DNA of 64,000 bases from Ulota crispa (lineage: Eukaryota; Streptophyta; Bryopsida; Orthotrichales; Orthotrichaceae). Below are positions 1 to 12,154 of the stretch, piece after piece. Made by a program: the position numbers and the translations under genes. The stretch is taken from positions 7,629,219 to 7,693,218 of the forward strand of contig OY987251.1 of NCBI GenBank assembly GCA_963920765.1. The letters run 5' to 3'. A model generated the notes under the pieces. It had not been told where the DNA came from. It did no database searches and saw only the letters and a program-made list of their open reading frames with translations. Within the stretch, counting starts at the first letter, position 1, and each line of letters opens with the position of its first letter.

Positions 1-3000
1 TAGCACACAATGTATAAAGCAAGCATCCAATACAACATCCAGAGTGTCATTTAGCCGTTTGAAATAGCAAATTTGTGATGTGCGCTCTGTCATTCCACAA
101 ATTAATCTCCCTTTCATATTGCTGCTCGTCTACCTGTAATAGAAAATTGGCCTTTGTTTTCAAATGTAATTAACACATTGAAATGCATCAATCCTTCCAT
201 TGTTATGCAATAACATTTCTATCTATCATAGAAATTGTTGTATATGACGTTCATATCAACACATCTTCCTCAGTAAACAACATTCACAACAATGACTTTG
301 GCCCTCAAATTTCTTCACAAACATCTTGAAAGACCTCTACTAATATTAAAGAGACAGTACACCGTAACATTTTTAAAAACAACTGTATATTTGAAAAACA
401 TAACACTGAAGTGTCATTCTTGTCGATCACAGGTATTTCCTCTTCTTCAAAAAATTTTGCATTGAACTATTCATTTGGTCCACGCATTTATTCTGAACAA
501 TATGTACTAATAACTATGCACAACACTTACATGCTCACCACTCACACAAACACGTGCCATTTGGAGTCCAAAACTATGTAGTACTTGAACACAAACACTA
601 TATATGGCAACTAATACTACTAAAACCCACCAACTCTTGCCACAACCTCACATCACCTTCAAGAAGACATGAAATTCTTTGTCCTCTATTGCTATCATGC
701 CAATACATACACACAACTTACTCACTTGGTACCTTGGTACCTGCAACAAAAAATAAAACCCAAGTGAAGTCATAATGCATAATTCTCACGACTTCAGAAT
801 TCCTTATCCATATCGACTACACCAAGCTGTAGTATGACAAGCCAATAAAAATTGAGATAAGGAATACACCAAAGGAGCGGCAAGAGAGTCCGATGGATGA
901 GTCACACAGTTTGTATCAGGGCAATTGAGATGCTGCCCGCATTATAGTCATATTCAAGAAGGGCAGGGCTTTCACCTTCGCAAAACTAGAAATTGTTTAG
1001 ACTTACCACAAGTCAAACTATAATAGCATTCCACTGTGGCAGTCCCATGTCTTGAAATGCTAGTGTATATGTTTTAAAAAGCGTTAATGTTTAGTCCAAT
1101 GTTGACGTGTATTAGCATTGATTCCGTATGCTCTTTTAGACATTTTGTTAAACCGACAAGAAATAAGTGCTTATATGTGAACATTGTATTTGGCAAAATA
1201 TGTCCCAAAAAACGCTAACGTTAGTGACTTTAGAAAAACACCGGTTTCTTATAGTGTCATGTCATGACAAATGTAAATGGTAGCATGGTAGACATTGCTA
1301 CCAAATAGGCATATTGGAGGTAAATGTAGAATTTTTTGTGGTTCAAACTCTTTACAATTTGGCCTCAATGGTAAAGGGTTGAGAGGCCAATTTTTAAATT
1401 TTTCACAATCAAATTGGTGAAAATTGACAACTTCTTGTCATTTAGCCATTGTGTGAAGTGGTTTTGTAAAATATAGAATGCTACAAGTTACCCCAAAGAT
1501 TGCAAGGCATTTTTTCTTTAAAAAAAATTTCCATAAAATATAAAGCCTATTTTTTGTTTGGGTTTGTAATGAGAACTTTAAGAATTATTAGTTAATATGT
1601 AGTACATCTATCCTTATAAAAGAATGCCCACTTTTCCTTTGTATTTTTTGGATGAAAAATTCAAGGGGTGGAGTGGTCTATTTTGTATTTATTTAAACTA
1701 AGTTTACCCCATTGAATATTTTTTACTTTGATTTTAGTGATTTTTGAATTTTTTTCTACTCTTTTTAGCTATGCTAAATGGGGTCACCAATCAATTTAGC
1801 TATGCAAAATAGAACCAACCCCCTCCCCCCTCCTCTTAGTTAGATTTTTTCCCTCTCCCTCTCTAATCTTGAATCCCACTATAAATCCCACAACCTGAAA
1901 CCCCACCACTATGCATTTAGCTTTGCTGAAATGGTATGCAAGACTTATAAATAAACTCATGTTGCAACCTATCCGTTTAGTACTCAAATGACCATTTTAC
2001 ATGATATTTGGAAGATGAAAGGACATTATCAATGAACCTTCCTAGATAGCTCTTACTTTGTATATTAAATTGAATACAAAGGGGTGGGGAGGGAGACAAA
2101 AAGACTATTGAAATGAACCCCTTTGAATATTCTTAAAACTAGAAGAGGTATAGATTGACATGAAAAGGCATATTTAATTAATGAACCCCATTGGATAATT
2201 CTTGATTTGAACTTGAAATTCAAATTCAAACAAGAAGGAGGGAAATGGACGAGGAAATGGAAGGGCAAATTTGTGTTTATTTAAATTTAAAAGTGCCTTA
2301 TTGAAATCTCACCATTATTCAGTTACCTTGGTAAATGGGTTTACAAGACTTGTATAAAAATAACAATATTGAAAACGTCTTAAAAATAGTAAATGTTTTA
2401 AAACTAACCTAAACACACCTAGATTAAACATTAAAGAGTTTTAACATTATCAAAGTGCAATACATTAGTTTTTCTTTATAATTGATTCTCTATAGAAGAA
2501 AATTTTGAATTGAAGATGTAGCTTCAAAGATATCATTATTCAAAGATTATAAATCCACAATTATATTAAAAAAAAGTACCAAACTATATAAAATGAAGAG
2601 TACAATTGATTTTTTTCTAATGAAATGAATTCACATGAACAACATCAAACAACACATGAAAGGTTGTGAGAGGTTAGACTAAACACTATTTCAAGAACAT
2701 GAAATCCAAAATTCCCAAAATTGCATTTTTTCTCATATTACTTAACATTACATTTAATTGTATAAAATAGAGACAATGAACAATATTATACTCAAATGGA
2801 ATAAAGGCAAATGGCCTTTAAAGGTCATTGGGTATCAAGTATAAGTGATAGGGAGAATTTTAACAACATTTAAGAAGCTCGCTCTATGTGCACACCGACT
2901 ACTACTTGTAATTGTTTTGTTTGCATAAATTTAGGTCTTGGCACATCAAAGAAAAATGAAATACCGCTTAATAATGTTTAAGTTATTCTTCATGCCATGC

Positions 3001-4800
3001 ACTCCTTGATATTTGTGAAAGCCATTCAATGGATCTTTATAACCTTCAAGAGCTACTAATGCTTAGGTGGCGTTTGAAGATTGTGTTTGCAATAACTGCC
3101 TCCATCCAAAAGCTGTGAGCAACAAGCTTGTAAGAATCATTTGAACCTTCTCAACAAATCAAAATATTAGCATATATTAATCTTGTTAAAAAGATGCATA
3201 AATTATGCACTTTGTTTGAGCTTTTTTTTTTGCTATCAAACAAGAATTTAGCCAAAATATATTGCCGTATAATTATCAATACCAATTGATTTATTCAAAA
3301 TTGGCTTATGAAGGAATTTAGGAGGGATCCAAAAATTCCAAATCTATATACCGATTCAAAATCCATGTTGAAAAGAAGTTTGGTTGAGAGAATCTTCCTT
3401 ACATGCTCTTATGAAACTCTTTACGCCTACATAGCTCTTGTGAAATCATTCATGTTTGGATAGCTCTAGCTCTTGTGAAACCATTTATGCGTGGATAATA
3501 GGGTATGCAAAGTTGACAAAAAAAGAATTTGTGCTCTATTTTTCCACTTGATTACTATAAAGAATAAAAGTAATAATTGGTTACAAAGACACTTTAAGGT
3601 TGGAAGTAGAAGTGGCTTATTGGACTTGATTCTAACAGACAATTAATGGTGAAAATGGAATCTAAACTCTAAACCTTGAACCTTTACAAAAATCATTAAA
3701 TCTTCACAAAATTCTACTTTGTGCAAATCCTTTAGTACAAGTGCAAATCGGCAACGTATGGTGAAAATTGTGTTACAAGTAACCGCATCAAAGACCAAGC
3801 AATGCAAATCATTTACACTGACAACCGTGAACATTTTATTGTTCCACGCACTTTTACCACATTCCTTGCTACTCAACTAGATTGACAAACTCTTGTGCAA
3901 ATTGGCACCCAAAAAGTAACCAATGATCAACTCCATACCAAAAACATATCCAAACTGGAGGTGATGTTGCTAATTCCCAATCTCAGCACTCTTCATTACA
4001 TAGATCTTTTGGCTCCAACATGAGTATGCTATCACGCCACCATCTCCACTTGTCACATGCTCATTTGCAAAGATTCTTGCATTCACCAAAGCTCTTGGCA
4101 ATAACACTTGCAAAAAAGCACAAGTGACAAAAGTAATGCCCAAACCCAAAAGCCAAGAGTCTTTTTTTTTTTTAAATTTGTTCCGTTCATGATTTTTTTC
4201 TTTCTAATTTCAATTTTAGCAAGGCCCCCCTTGGAGGCAAACGGTCATAATCTCAACACATTACATGCCTTCCATGGATCCGCTCAACAACACACTACTT
4301 GTCAAGCTAAAACAATAACTAGCAAGCTCAATAATACCTAATCCATTGACAGTACAAGAGACAACATATTTGAAATGCTTGTGTGTACAAACAGCTTGGT
4401 AAACTTGTGATGTTGTATAACCTCCACAAATATGTATAAACACTTGTAACTTCTTATTCATAGTGAATTTTAAAATTTTAAAATTGTACAATTTTCACAT
4501 GCCCTTCATATAACATATTTGATGTTTGTCATAAAACCAATACCTTCAAGTGCTAAATGGTCCTCAAATGAATTATGCCAACACTTTTGGTAGGCAACAT
4601 CCTTTAGGGGTTAAAACACTTTATAATGATACAATGTTGGAACATTTGCTCATGTGTACTACACTAAATCATGCATTTAAATTTCCCCACACTAAACTTC
4701 TGACATTTTACAATATACAAATACTTACTTATACTACAATGTTTTCATCAATAATTACTATAATAAACAAATTTTAACAACAGTAAGGATTTGGCAACAA
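1..4800. other. AT-rich intergenic DNA
   Basis: No gene is supported here. The reading frames are short, have no family resemblance and lie in AT-rich sequence with many homopolymer runs. There is a pyrimidine-rich patch near 1817-1870, and weakly similar stretches occur around 1900-1960 and 2310-2360. Nothing else was recognised. Confidence 0.6.
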
Positions 4801-4804
4801 AAAC

Positions 4805-4942
4805 ACTACTAGAGTAGTCCATGATGTAAATCATGTGAAATCCTAGTATTTAGATAGCTACATGCATCTCCAAGTGACCGAGCATTGAGTCATGTGGTCA
4901 CCTTTCCATGATAAGGCAACCTAAATGTACTATTTAATCTGG
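4805..4942 (+). repeat. Dispersed repeat family D1, copy 1
   Basis: This segment shares the core words AATCATGTGAAATCCTA, TACATGCATCTCCAAGTGA and AAGGCAACCTAAATG, in the same order, with 6329-6460 and 8294-8460. Three diverged copies within 4 kb suggest an old mobile repeat or local duplication. No coding capacity is seen. Confidence 0.7.
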
Positions 4943-5639
4943 TTTGAAGAATCTTTGGTATGTTGGCATTCTTAGATTTCTTCCTTCTTTCCTACAAATG
5001 ATTCTTGAACATTGACTATTTTCTTCTCCTAAAAAACCTAGCATAGCATATACTTAGACTCTAGGTCTAAGTAGGACTTCAGATAAACTCACAACCTTGA
5101 TTTATTTTACTGGGCGCACAAACTCTAGTTCATCAAAGTCATACTCTATACTATATATTCTATAAACTGCATGCAAGAATATTACTATGTTGTCCAGCTT
5201 TTGCTAGAAATCCAAAGTTTTAGTGACAATAACTTTTTGCTGTCACCACCAAGATAAAAGAAGGTGGTTGCTGATTTTCTTTAGATTTCAAAGTTTCTTT
5301 GATTGATTGCATTTTTCATTTATTTTTAAGTTAATACCTTGGGTGTTCCAATAAGAAACTTAAGAAACTTTCTTATATTCCGTTTATGGTTAGAATTTGG
5401 TTTTGAAAGTGATGAATTTTGTTGAACTCCAACATTTTTTTGTACAAATTTGGTCAATGTTTTTTGAATTCCCATGCTGTCCTTCACAAAATTATGTCCA
5501 AACTCAGACTTGCCAAAATAACACGGTATCTTCATAAATGTGTCATAGAATCTACCTCTACAGTCTAAATGAGTAACCAAGCAATGTTTTCAATAATGGT
5601 TGCATTTAGCTATGTTGCTATGCTACAAAATTGCAAATA

Positions 5640-6000
5640 ACCACAATACTTACCTTATAATTTAGACCCGTTTTGCTGGGACTAAATGTTGCTTGAATAA
5701 AATCCTTTGAAATTTTGGTTGCCCTTCTACTTGCAAATGTAATAACAAAAATTGCTTAACCCTACATAGCCCAGGGTTTCTCAAAATAGTTGCAAATCAG
5801 AACATATTTTGTCCCCTCGTGCGGTGTAGGGTTAATGGTGTCACACTATGTAATGCCATTTTTATCACTAAAAAGGACATGTAACAATATTTTCTTCAAA
5901 CAATGTTTACATAGGCTAAGACCTCACGCACAAGCAATCTCACGTTTATGACATTAGTTACTCTGGCTTTACTCTCATTCCCAATGGCCTGAACAAGAGG
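5640..6000 (+). repeat. Dispersed repeat family D2, copy 1 (interrupted)
   Basis: Collinear with 20880-21130: AAATCCTTTG, TTTTGGTTGC, GGTGTCA, AAAAAGGACATGT and CTCACGCACAAGCAAT match words there. This copy is interrupted by the 80-bp TTAA-bounded element at 5756-5835, which the other copy lacks. Confidence 0.6.
5756..5835 (+). mobile_element. TTAA-bounded mini-element (80 bp)
   Basis: The segment is bounded by TTAA on both sides and has inverted ends CCCTACA / TGTAGGG. The related repeat at 20880-21130 has an uninterrupted junction of the same length as one TTAA copy: ATTG, then four bases, then a TGGTGTCA-like word. That is the pattern expected if insertion duplicated TTAA. The element is too short to code for anything, so it must be non-autonomous. 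Confidence 0.55.
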
Positions 6001-6328
6001 AAACTCCTACTAGAGGCTCGTGCCCTACACATTTTACAAAACCAAAATTATATTTATGAAATGCTGCTCCTAATAGGCATGCATAATAAAACTACATCCA
6101 TTTGTTGCTTTATTCATAATAGGCTATTTCATACTATCTTGAGAAAATATTCAAACACAAAAACTCCAACTCCTCAATTGAATATTGCGTTTAGGTAGTT
6201 CCACACTAATTCTTAGTCATATTGTGCTATATAAATAATTATTGCTGCTACAATAATTTTCATCAGTAACTACTACAATGAATATATTTTAAATGTCTTG
6301 GCAACAAAAGGATGCTGCAAACAAAAAT

Positions 6329-6460
6329 TAGAGGCATCCATGTCGTAAATCATGTGAAATCCTATAATTTAAAAAGTTACATGCATCTCCAAGTGATCAA
6401 ATGATGAGTCATGAGGTAACTTTCCAAGATAAGGCAACCTAAATGCATTATTTAGTGTAA
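6329..6460 (+). repeat. Dispersed repeat family D1, copy 2
   Basis: Same order of conserved words as the copy at 4805-4942, including the ATCATGTGAAATCCTA block and the AAGATAAGGCAACCTAAATG block. Confidence 0.7.
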
Positions 6461-7569
6461 ACCAAACCAAACCCAAAAAAATAATGTAAAATAAGTGGCG
6501 CTCAATGGTTAATCCCCATGAAAAAATTAAAAAATCCAATAATAAAAACAGTAAAGACATGAATTCAAGGTTGGCGGTAAAGAACTTCATGTGCCACAAA
6601 CAGAAAATCCACGTCCAAACCGAATCTATTTAAAATTTTAAGAAGGCTTTCTTTATTTGGCTTGATTAAAATGGTCAAGCAAGATGCACCCCAAATGCAT
6701 GCAGGTAAAAGAAAAAAATGGATACCATCATTCACGCATGCACGTTCATCCACAACTAAAATCCAAATTTTTCATTCAAATACTAGCACACCCAATCATC
6801 CCTTGAGGGGATTGATATTTGCATCCATTTGTTCCATCCAATATTTTTCGGAGCAGGCGCAGCCAAAGTCAACACGAGGTACGGTTCTGATAATAAATTG
6901 CCACCAAGAATACGGCCTCGATTGTTATTACCTAAAACCATGTAATTTAAAAAAACTACACTGAATCGTACATTTCGGTTCCCGCCCCCCCTAATTTCTC
7001 AACGTTTTACACTATATTAATCATCAGGGATACTACAATGATTTGTCTGTAATTACTGCCAAAAACAAGTTTCAACAACAATAGGTACCTAGCGACAACA
7101 ACAAGCAGCGATTATTAAACTGGCTAAATTTCACAGGATTGCTACCAAAAAAAATCATGCATCTCAAAAACTTGTGAGCTTTATAATGATAATTTGAAAA
7201 TTTTAGCTATTTAGCAGTGTTTTTGGCTATTTGAGCTAAAAGTGAAAATCATATTTGAAATTGTTGACAACAACATTGCAAAAAAAAAAAGAATTGATAC
7301 CTAAATTGTCTTCGGTTTATGTACACTAGGGGTAAAACTAAACAATCAAATGTCAACCCTCTCTCTGCCCTCCTTGCCCTCCACTCTTCAATCTTTACTC
7401 TTTCCTCCCCTCCCTTCTTGGCTTGGTGTAAGGTAGTCTACTCACAAACCAACCATCTAAGGGCTCATTCCCCTTTTTCATGGTTTTTTTTGCATTGGAG
7501 GACTTTTAGTTCATTTTTCAAACAAAGAGAAAGACATATGGAATGTAACACAAGTTAGTTTCATATTTT

Positions 7570-7885
7570 GAAGGATTTTTTAATTACTTATGAATTTTCA
7601 AAGTGCATGTGTCATAAGTCTCTATTTATGACCTTAGACCTTCCAAGAACAGTTAACTTGCAAGTTGTGAAGAGATTTGGGAAAACAAGGAGAATGATTG
7701 GCTCTTGCAATTAAAAATACCTTTTCTTCCATGCATTCAATGACTATAAGAGGACAATTTAACCCCTAAAGGACCCCGGGGATGAAAACCGTCCCCGCTT
7801 ATACATGGGGGGCGTGAATCCATAGTGACCCCCCAATGCTTAAGGGTTAAGAACCACCTCATGTTCATTTCTCTAGTATCTATAT
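7570..7885 (+). repeat. Dispersed repeat family D3, copy 1 (interrupted)
   Basis: Collinear with 16140-16380 and with the reverse complement of 59345-59600. The matching words are TGAATTTTCAAAG, GATTGGCTCTTGCAAT and GAACCACCTCAT. It is split by the TTAA-bounded element at 7759-7850. Confidence 0.7.
7759..7850 (+). mobile_element. TTAA-bounded mini-element (92 bp)
   Basis: TTAA on both flanks, left end CCCCTAAAGGACC and right end CTTAAGGG. It interrupts a D3 repeat: the flank reads AAT-TTAA-[element]-TTAA-GAACCACC here, while the uninterrupted copies at about 16334 and 59357 (reverse) read ATTCAAGAACC. This supports target duplication at a TTAA-like site. The interior is G/C-rich with runs such as CCCCGGGG and CATGGGGGG. 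Confidence 0.65.
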
Positions 7886-8202
7886 GGGCAATTCAAAATG
7901 ACCAAACTCTTTTAGAGCCAACTACCTTACTATGCATATGTATTTGTGGGGCTAGGGTGGGTAAGCTTCGCTTATATTTACGAATAGAGGTAATAAATTT
8001 CCCACTACATTGGTGTTGTTTATTTGAATCCTCTTCCATAATTTTAGACAAAATCAAGGTCACTAAATCCAATTGTGAATTCAAAATTTTCAAATTCAAT
8101 TTCCACATGGTAAATATGTAAAACCTTACATTTGTGGCAAGTAGAAAAGCTAAGCTTTTTCTACTCTAATCCCCACAAATATGTATGTGCAATACACTAA
8201 GC

Positions 8203-8275
8203 CAGGAAGGAAAGAACAAGGAGGGGAGGACAAAAGAACAAGGAGGGGAGGACAAGGAGGGTGGAGGGAGGGCTG
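8203..8275 (+). repeat. Purine-rich tandem repeat
   Basis: Two to three copies of a roughly 22-bp purine unit containing AAGAACAAGGAGGGGAGGAC, followed by a G-rich tail. This is a low-complexity strand-asymmetric tract in intergenic DNA. Confidence 0.75.
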
Positions 8276-8293
8276 GCTTTTTATTGTTCAATT

Positions 8294-8460
8294 TTACCCC
8301 ATAAACCATGTGAAATCCTAGTATTGAAAATTTAGTATCGACAGGGTTACATGCGTCTATATGTGACCAAGCAAGCCAAGCAAAGAGTCATGAGGTAATT
8401 TTCCCACTTTCCAAGATAAAGCAACCTAAATGAGCAACCTAAATGAACCATTTAATGTAA
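8294..8460 (+). repeat. Dispersed repeat family D1, copy 3
   Basis: Diverged third copy. It has a small internal expansion (GCAACCTAAATGA occurs twice) and otherwise keeps the word order of the copies at 4805 and 6329. Confidence 0.65.
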
Positions 8461-8559
8461 CTTTCGTGGCAAGCCCTCCACAGCAATTTTTCATAATTAA
8501 ATTAATAAGGCCAAGATTGAAGATGATGGTAAAGAATGAAATGACATGAAAAAAACTAA

Positions 8560-8850
8560 GCCAGTTTGCAAACCTCTCTACAAAAAAAAAGTGGTCAGCC
8601 CCCCCCTCCCCCCAAGAGAGAGGAGGGATTTCCCTCACCACGGTGGTGGGGCACACCTCAACGACCAAGGCTCCGTAAGGGACATGCCTTTACAGGACCT
8701 CATATCAGTGCAAGGCAGCCCATGTGCGTGAACCCAATCACAAGCCAACAGGTGGTGCCCAACGACCGGTTCTCCTTCTCTGCAGTCCCCGAAAGGCAAA
8801 CTCCTGCACTGCAGAGCGAAGCCCAAGCCCCAGCACACTGACAAGTGTCA
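8560..8850. other. GC-rich patch of unknown nature
   Basis: A GC-rich, higher-complexity island in AT-rich surroundings, with short open frames on both strands that I cannot assign to a family. It could be a captured gene fragment or a decayed exon. It is not called as a gene because no conserved motif or splice structure is visible. Confidence 0.35.
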
Positions 8851-9019
8851 CCACTACAGCACTTACCTATAGATGCTTTAATTGGTAACCTCCTTTTCTT
8901 CCAATTTAGCAGTCCAGATTTGCCGCTCTGGCCCTAACCCAGCCGTCGATTAAATCATAATCAAACTTCAAAAAACCCGAAAAATAAATCAAAAACCAAA
9001 ATCACATCGGACGTAACCA

Positions 9020-9130
9020 AGTAAGCCACGTCACGCTCCTCCATAACATGGAGTACTGAAGTTGACGTCACCATTTATTACACATAAAAAACTCATCACA
9101 AATCTACAGGATCCAATCACATGGCACGTT
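9020..9130. promoter_or_regulatory. Cluster of ACGT-core motifs
   Basis: GCCACGTCA near 9025 and a palindromic TGACGTCA at 9063-9070 lie close together, with further ACGT cores at about 9011 and 9125. These are classical plant bZIP-binding cores (ABRE/C-box/TGA-type). They lie about 0.9 kb beyond the stop codon of the neighbouring bZIP gene. Function is only inferred. Confidence 0.3.
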
Positions 9131-9993
9131 CAAATTCAATGCATTCCTTTTTCAGAGTTTTCATTTCAAGTGGCTACTTTCTAGCTTTTTCTGCATGCAC
9201 AAAGGTCAGGGACTTCCAGCTCCAGCTCACGACACGTATCCATCAAATCCACCAAACCCTCTGGCATAGCAAAAGATTCGAGATCCAAGCCCTTTTCTAC
9301 AAAAAGATTTCCCCATGCAAATATGCCCCTACCAAGAGGAGAATTGCTACAAAAGAGCAACATTCCTAATTAACTCAAGACAAGTCAAAAAATATTAAAA
9401 AAGAAGGAAACAAACGTCGATGAGTATCAAATAAATAATAGACACCCAAATGGGGAAAAGGCTTTGACGGTAATGATACGTGTACAGAGGTGGGAAGTGG
9501 AGGGGTGGGGAGCTCCAAAAAAACAGACAAACGGTAAGGTGGCTCTCCGAAGCAAAACCACTGGTGTGCTATACATCCTGACTTGCAGTTTCCACTAGAT
9601 AAAAACACATTCACACACACCGCAATACGATATATACACGATATATCGTATAAACGCGGGTGGGTAAGGTGAGAGGGGGGGGGGCGTAGCCGCTAGCTAC
9701 TTTCTGGTAGTAGCTAGACCTAAAACCCTAAACTCATTTTCTTCTTCAGCACTTTCATAATTCCGAGGCAGGAGGGGGAACACAGGTTTCAAAGGAAAAA
9801 AGCCTGTTCCCGGATGTGTCTCGAACAGAAATCTTCTATACAAAGTGCATGCGCACTACCGAGGAAAACCATTCGGGAAAAAGAGATCAAGCCACAGGGA
9901 AAGCCTTGGAGAAACTGAGTTTTTTCTCATGTATCATCGGGGGTGAGATCCTTGGATAAGGAGGGGGATGAAAGGACAAAAAGAAGAGGCAGT

Positions 9994-12154
9994 CTACCAC
10001 GTTGCTGTTCTCGTCCTCCGCAAACTATTCGGCTTCTCTACTCCAACCGCCTTGGTTGCTGATTTCAACATATCCATAATCTGCAAACACCAAAAATAAC
10101 AAAAATAAGTCCAAAAAGTTCATGTATAGTTAGACTTTTTAAGAAAGCAATATCTGGAAATGAAAAGTGAGACTACTGGGGGGAAAAGGAAAGTTTATAT
10201 TACCTGCTTTTTCCTACGTTCTGCCTCTTCTTCCTGGTATCATCACAAGACAACAACCCAAAGAGACAAACGGTGAGGATATGTTGCAGCCAACCAATAA
10301 CCATAGCAGAAGCATGGACAACCTTCACACAAAAAAAAGACTCTATTTCCTATGTTAATAATCATGAACACAAAACTCAAAACTCAAAACTGAGAGTACA
10401 CCAGAAAGCATGACATGTAGAGAGTTTGAAGAAGTAAAGATCTGCTTCACGCATCAATTGACAACCAATAGAAAGACCCGCATATATTGGTGTATAACGT
10501 AAAAACGGGTATAAATACAAAAAGTAGGGGGGTGAGAGGGGTTGCAAGTCAGTGATAAGGTGGTACGTACAGATTTCCTGGATGATACCTGCTGCTTCCT
10601 CAACCTCATATTCTCCTCTTTCAACTGACTCACTTCCGCCTCCAACTCCACAGTGTAAGCCTGCAATAAAGCACAAAGGATTAAAACCTTGATAGCACAA
10701 AAGCTTGAAATCTAGTCTATAAAAACAACAAAGTTCACTCATAATCACAAACAAAGCTGTTGAGAAGGTATAGAAAAGTCACCTGCTTCCGGGCTCGAGA
10801 CCGTGCAGCTGATTCTCTGTTTTTAATCATGCGGCGTTGACGCCTTTCAACAACCTTCTCAACTGGACCATCCGGTCCTCTCTTTCTTCCACGAACAGAG
10901 CCATCTAAACCATAATGAATGGGAGAGAGAGACAACCCGCTACGGCCGCCATCTGAATCAGGGCTAGGTGGAGAGTTTGGAGCAAGGCCCATGTTGACAG
11001 TCATGCCACCTCCAAGGGTACCACCCAAGCCCATTGCCAAGCCTCCGCCAGGCATGCCTCCTGCCATGCCAGGCCCCATGTTGGTGCCCATGGACCCAGG
11101 GATGCCCATAGCAGCCATGCCAACCATTGGAGCGGTCCCATTGCCCATCCTCTTCGCAGCCACATTCACATACGCCTCAGCAGCAGCGTGCTGCTGCTGC
11201 AGCATATGCTGTTGCTGGTGGAGCTGTAAACTCCGGAGCCACTCAGTTTGCTGCTACAAGCACAAGCACACAATGCATCGTCAAGAGAATCCCAAAGTCC
11301 GTTTCCAAACAGCTTTCACAACTACTCACAAGCATGCCTAAAACATGCAGTTTTGCTTCACTTACCTGCTGGTGTTGTTGTTGTTGAGTGGCAGCAGCCT
11401 GCTGGTTCTTATTGTACTCATCTAACTGCATTGCTTCCATTGTAGCCTGACTGGTCATCACATTTGCAGGGGAGAGTGACAACGTGGGAACGATTTCACC
11501 AGCCGACCTATCTCCATGCGCAGCTCTAGGTTTCTCAGCATTCCCCAACCCACCACCACCACCACCAAAAGTACTAAATCCTTGGGTTGCCACCTCCGAG
11601 TCTTCTCGCATCACACCAGCCTTCACAAGAAAATCCTCCAAAGTCATCTCTCCAAACGTCTGTGTCCTGTCTTGAGGTGAAGCTCCAACGGTAGCATCCC
11701 CACCGCTCTCCGAGTTCCCTGATGACCCCCGGTGAATATCCTTCCACACCTCATCCACAGTCTTCCTGCTAAGAGTTCGAGGAAGCGTTATCGACCCTTG
11801 CCTCTGCAAACTCGGTTGCCTCGTCAGCATTCCACCACTACCTTGCCCTGCATCCCCTACGGATCCCATGGCTGCCGCCATAGCCTGACTCTCCTCAGCC
11901 GTCCAGATGTTCTTCAAAAATTCGTCCATGTTCATCGATCCGAAGTTCTTCCCGGGCTCAGTAAGAGCATTCTGAAATTCATCCAGCGTGAGAGAGTAGA
12001 TTGACGACTGCCGTGCAAGCGAATTGAACCGGCTGCCGCCACCGGGTAACGTGGACGTGGCCAAGCCGTTGCTGACACTCGAAGATGTAGCACCGTTTGA
12101 GGCTACCCCTGCTGGTCGAGATTGCGCTTGTGGACTGATGGGACGTGACCCCAT
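9994..12154 (-). CDS. ABF/AREB/ABI5-like bZIP transcription factor
   Basis: Group-A bZIP factor that would bind ABRE (ACGT-core) promoters in ABA signalling. Coding exons on the minus strand are 12154-11366, 11253-10783, 10660-10589, 10233-10204 (30 nt) and 10080-9994, giving 482 aa. The three N-terminal conserved blocks are present: SSIYSLTLDEFQ (about 50-61) followed by MNMDEFLKNIW (74-84), QGSITLPRTLSRKTVDEVWKDI (119-140), and MTLEDFLVKAGVMRED (170-185). They contain R-x-x-S type kinase sites. Gln-rich and Gly/Met-rich linkers follow. The basic region, with NRESAARSR, is at about 397-420 and the leucine zipper at about 421-459. The C-terminal block ends LRRTRTATW. The ATG at 12154 is the first in frame; the frame is open a little further upstream but without ATG. 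Known for the family: activation by SnRK2 phosphorylation. ABF versus ABI5 orthology is not resolved. Confidence 0.93.

Noticed and set aside
9625..9655. Palindrome ACGATATATACACGATATATCGT-like near the bZIP 3' side
   Set aside because: Short AT-rich palindrome with no partner elements or conserved context; likely chance.
9720..9735. AAACCCTAAA words as telomere-repeat DNA
   Set aside because: Single or paired copies only, scattered near genes. These fit telo-box promoter or random occurrence, not an interstitial telomere array.
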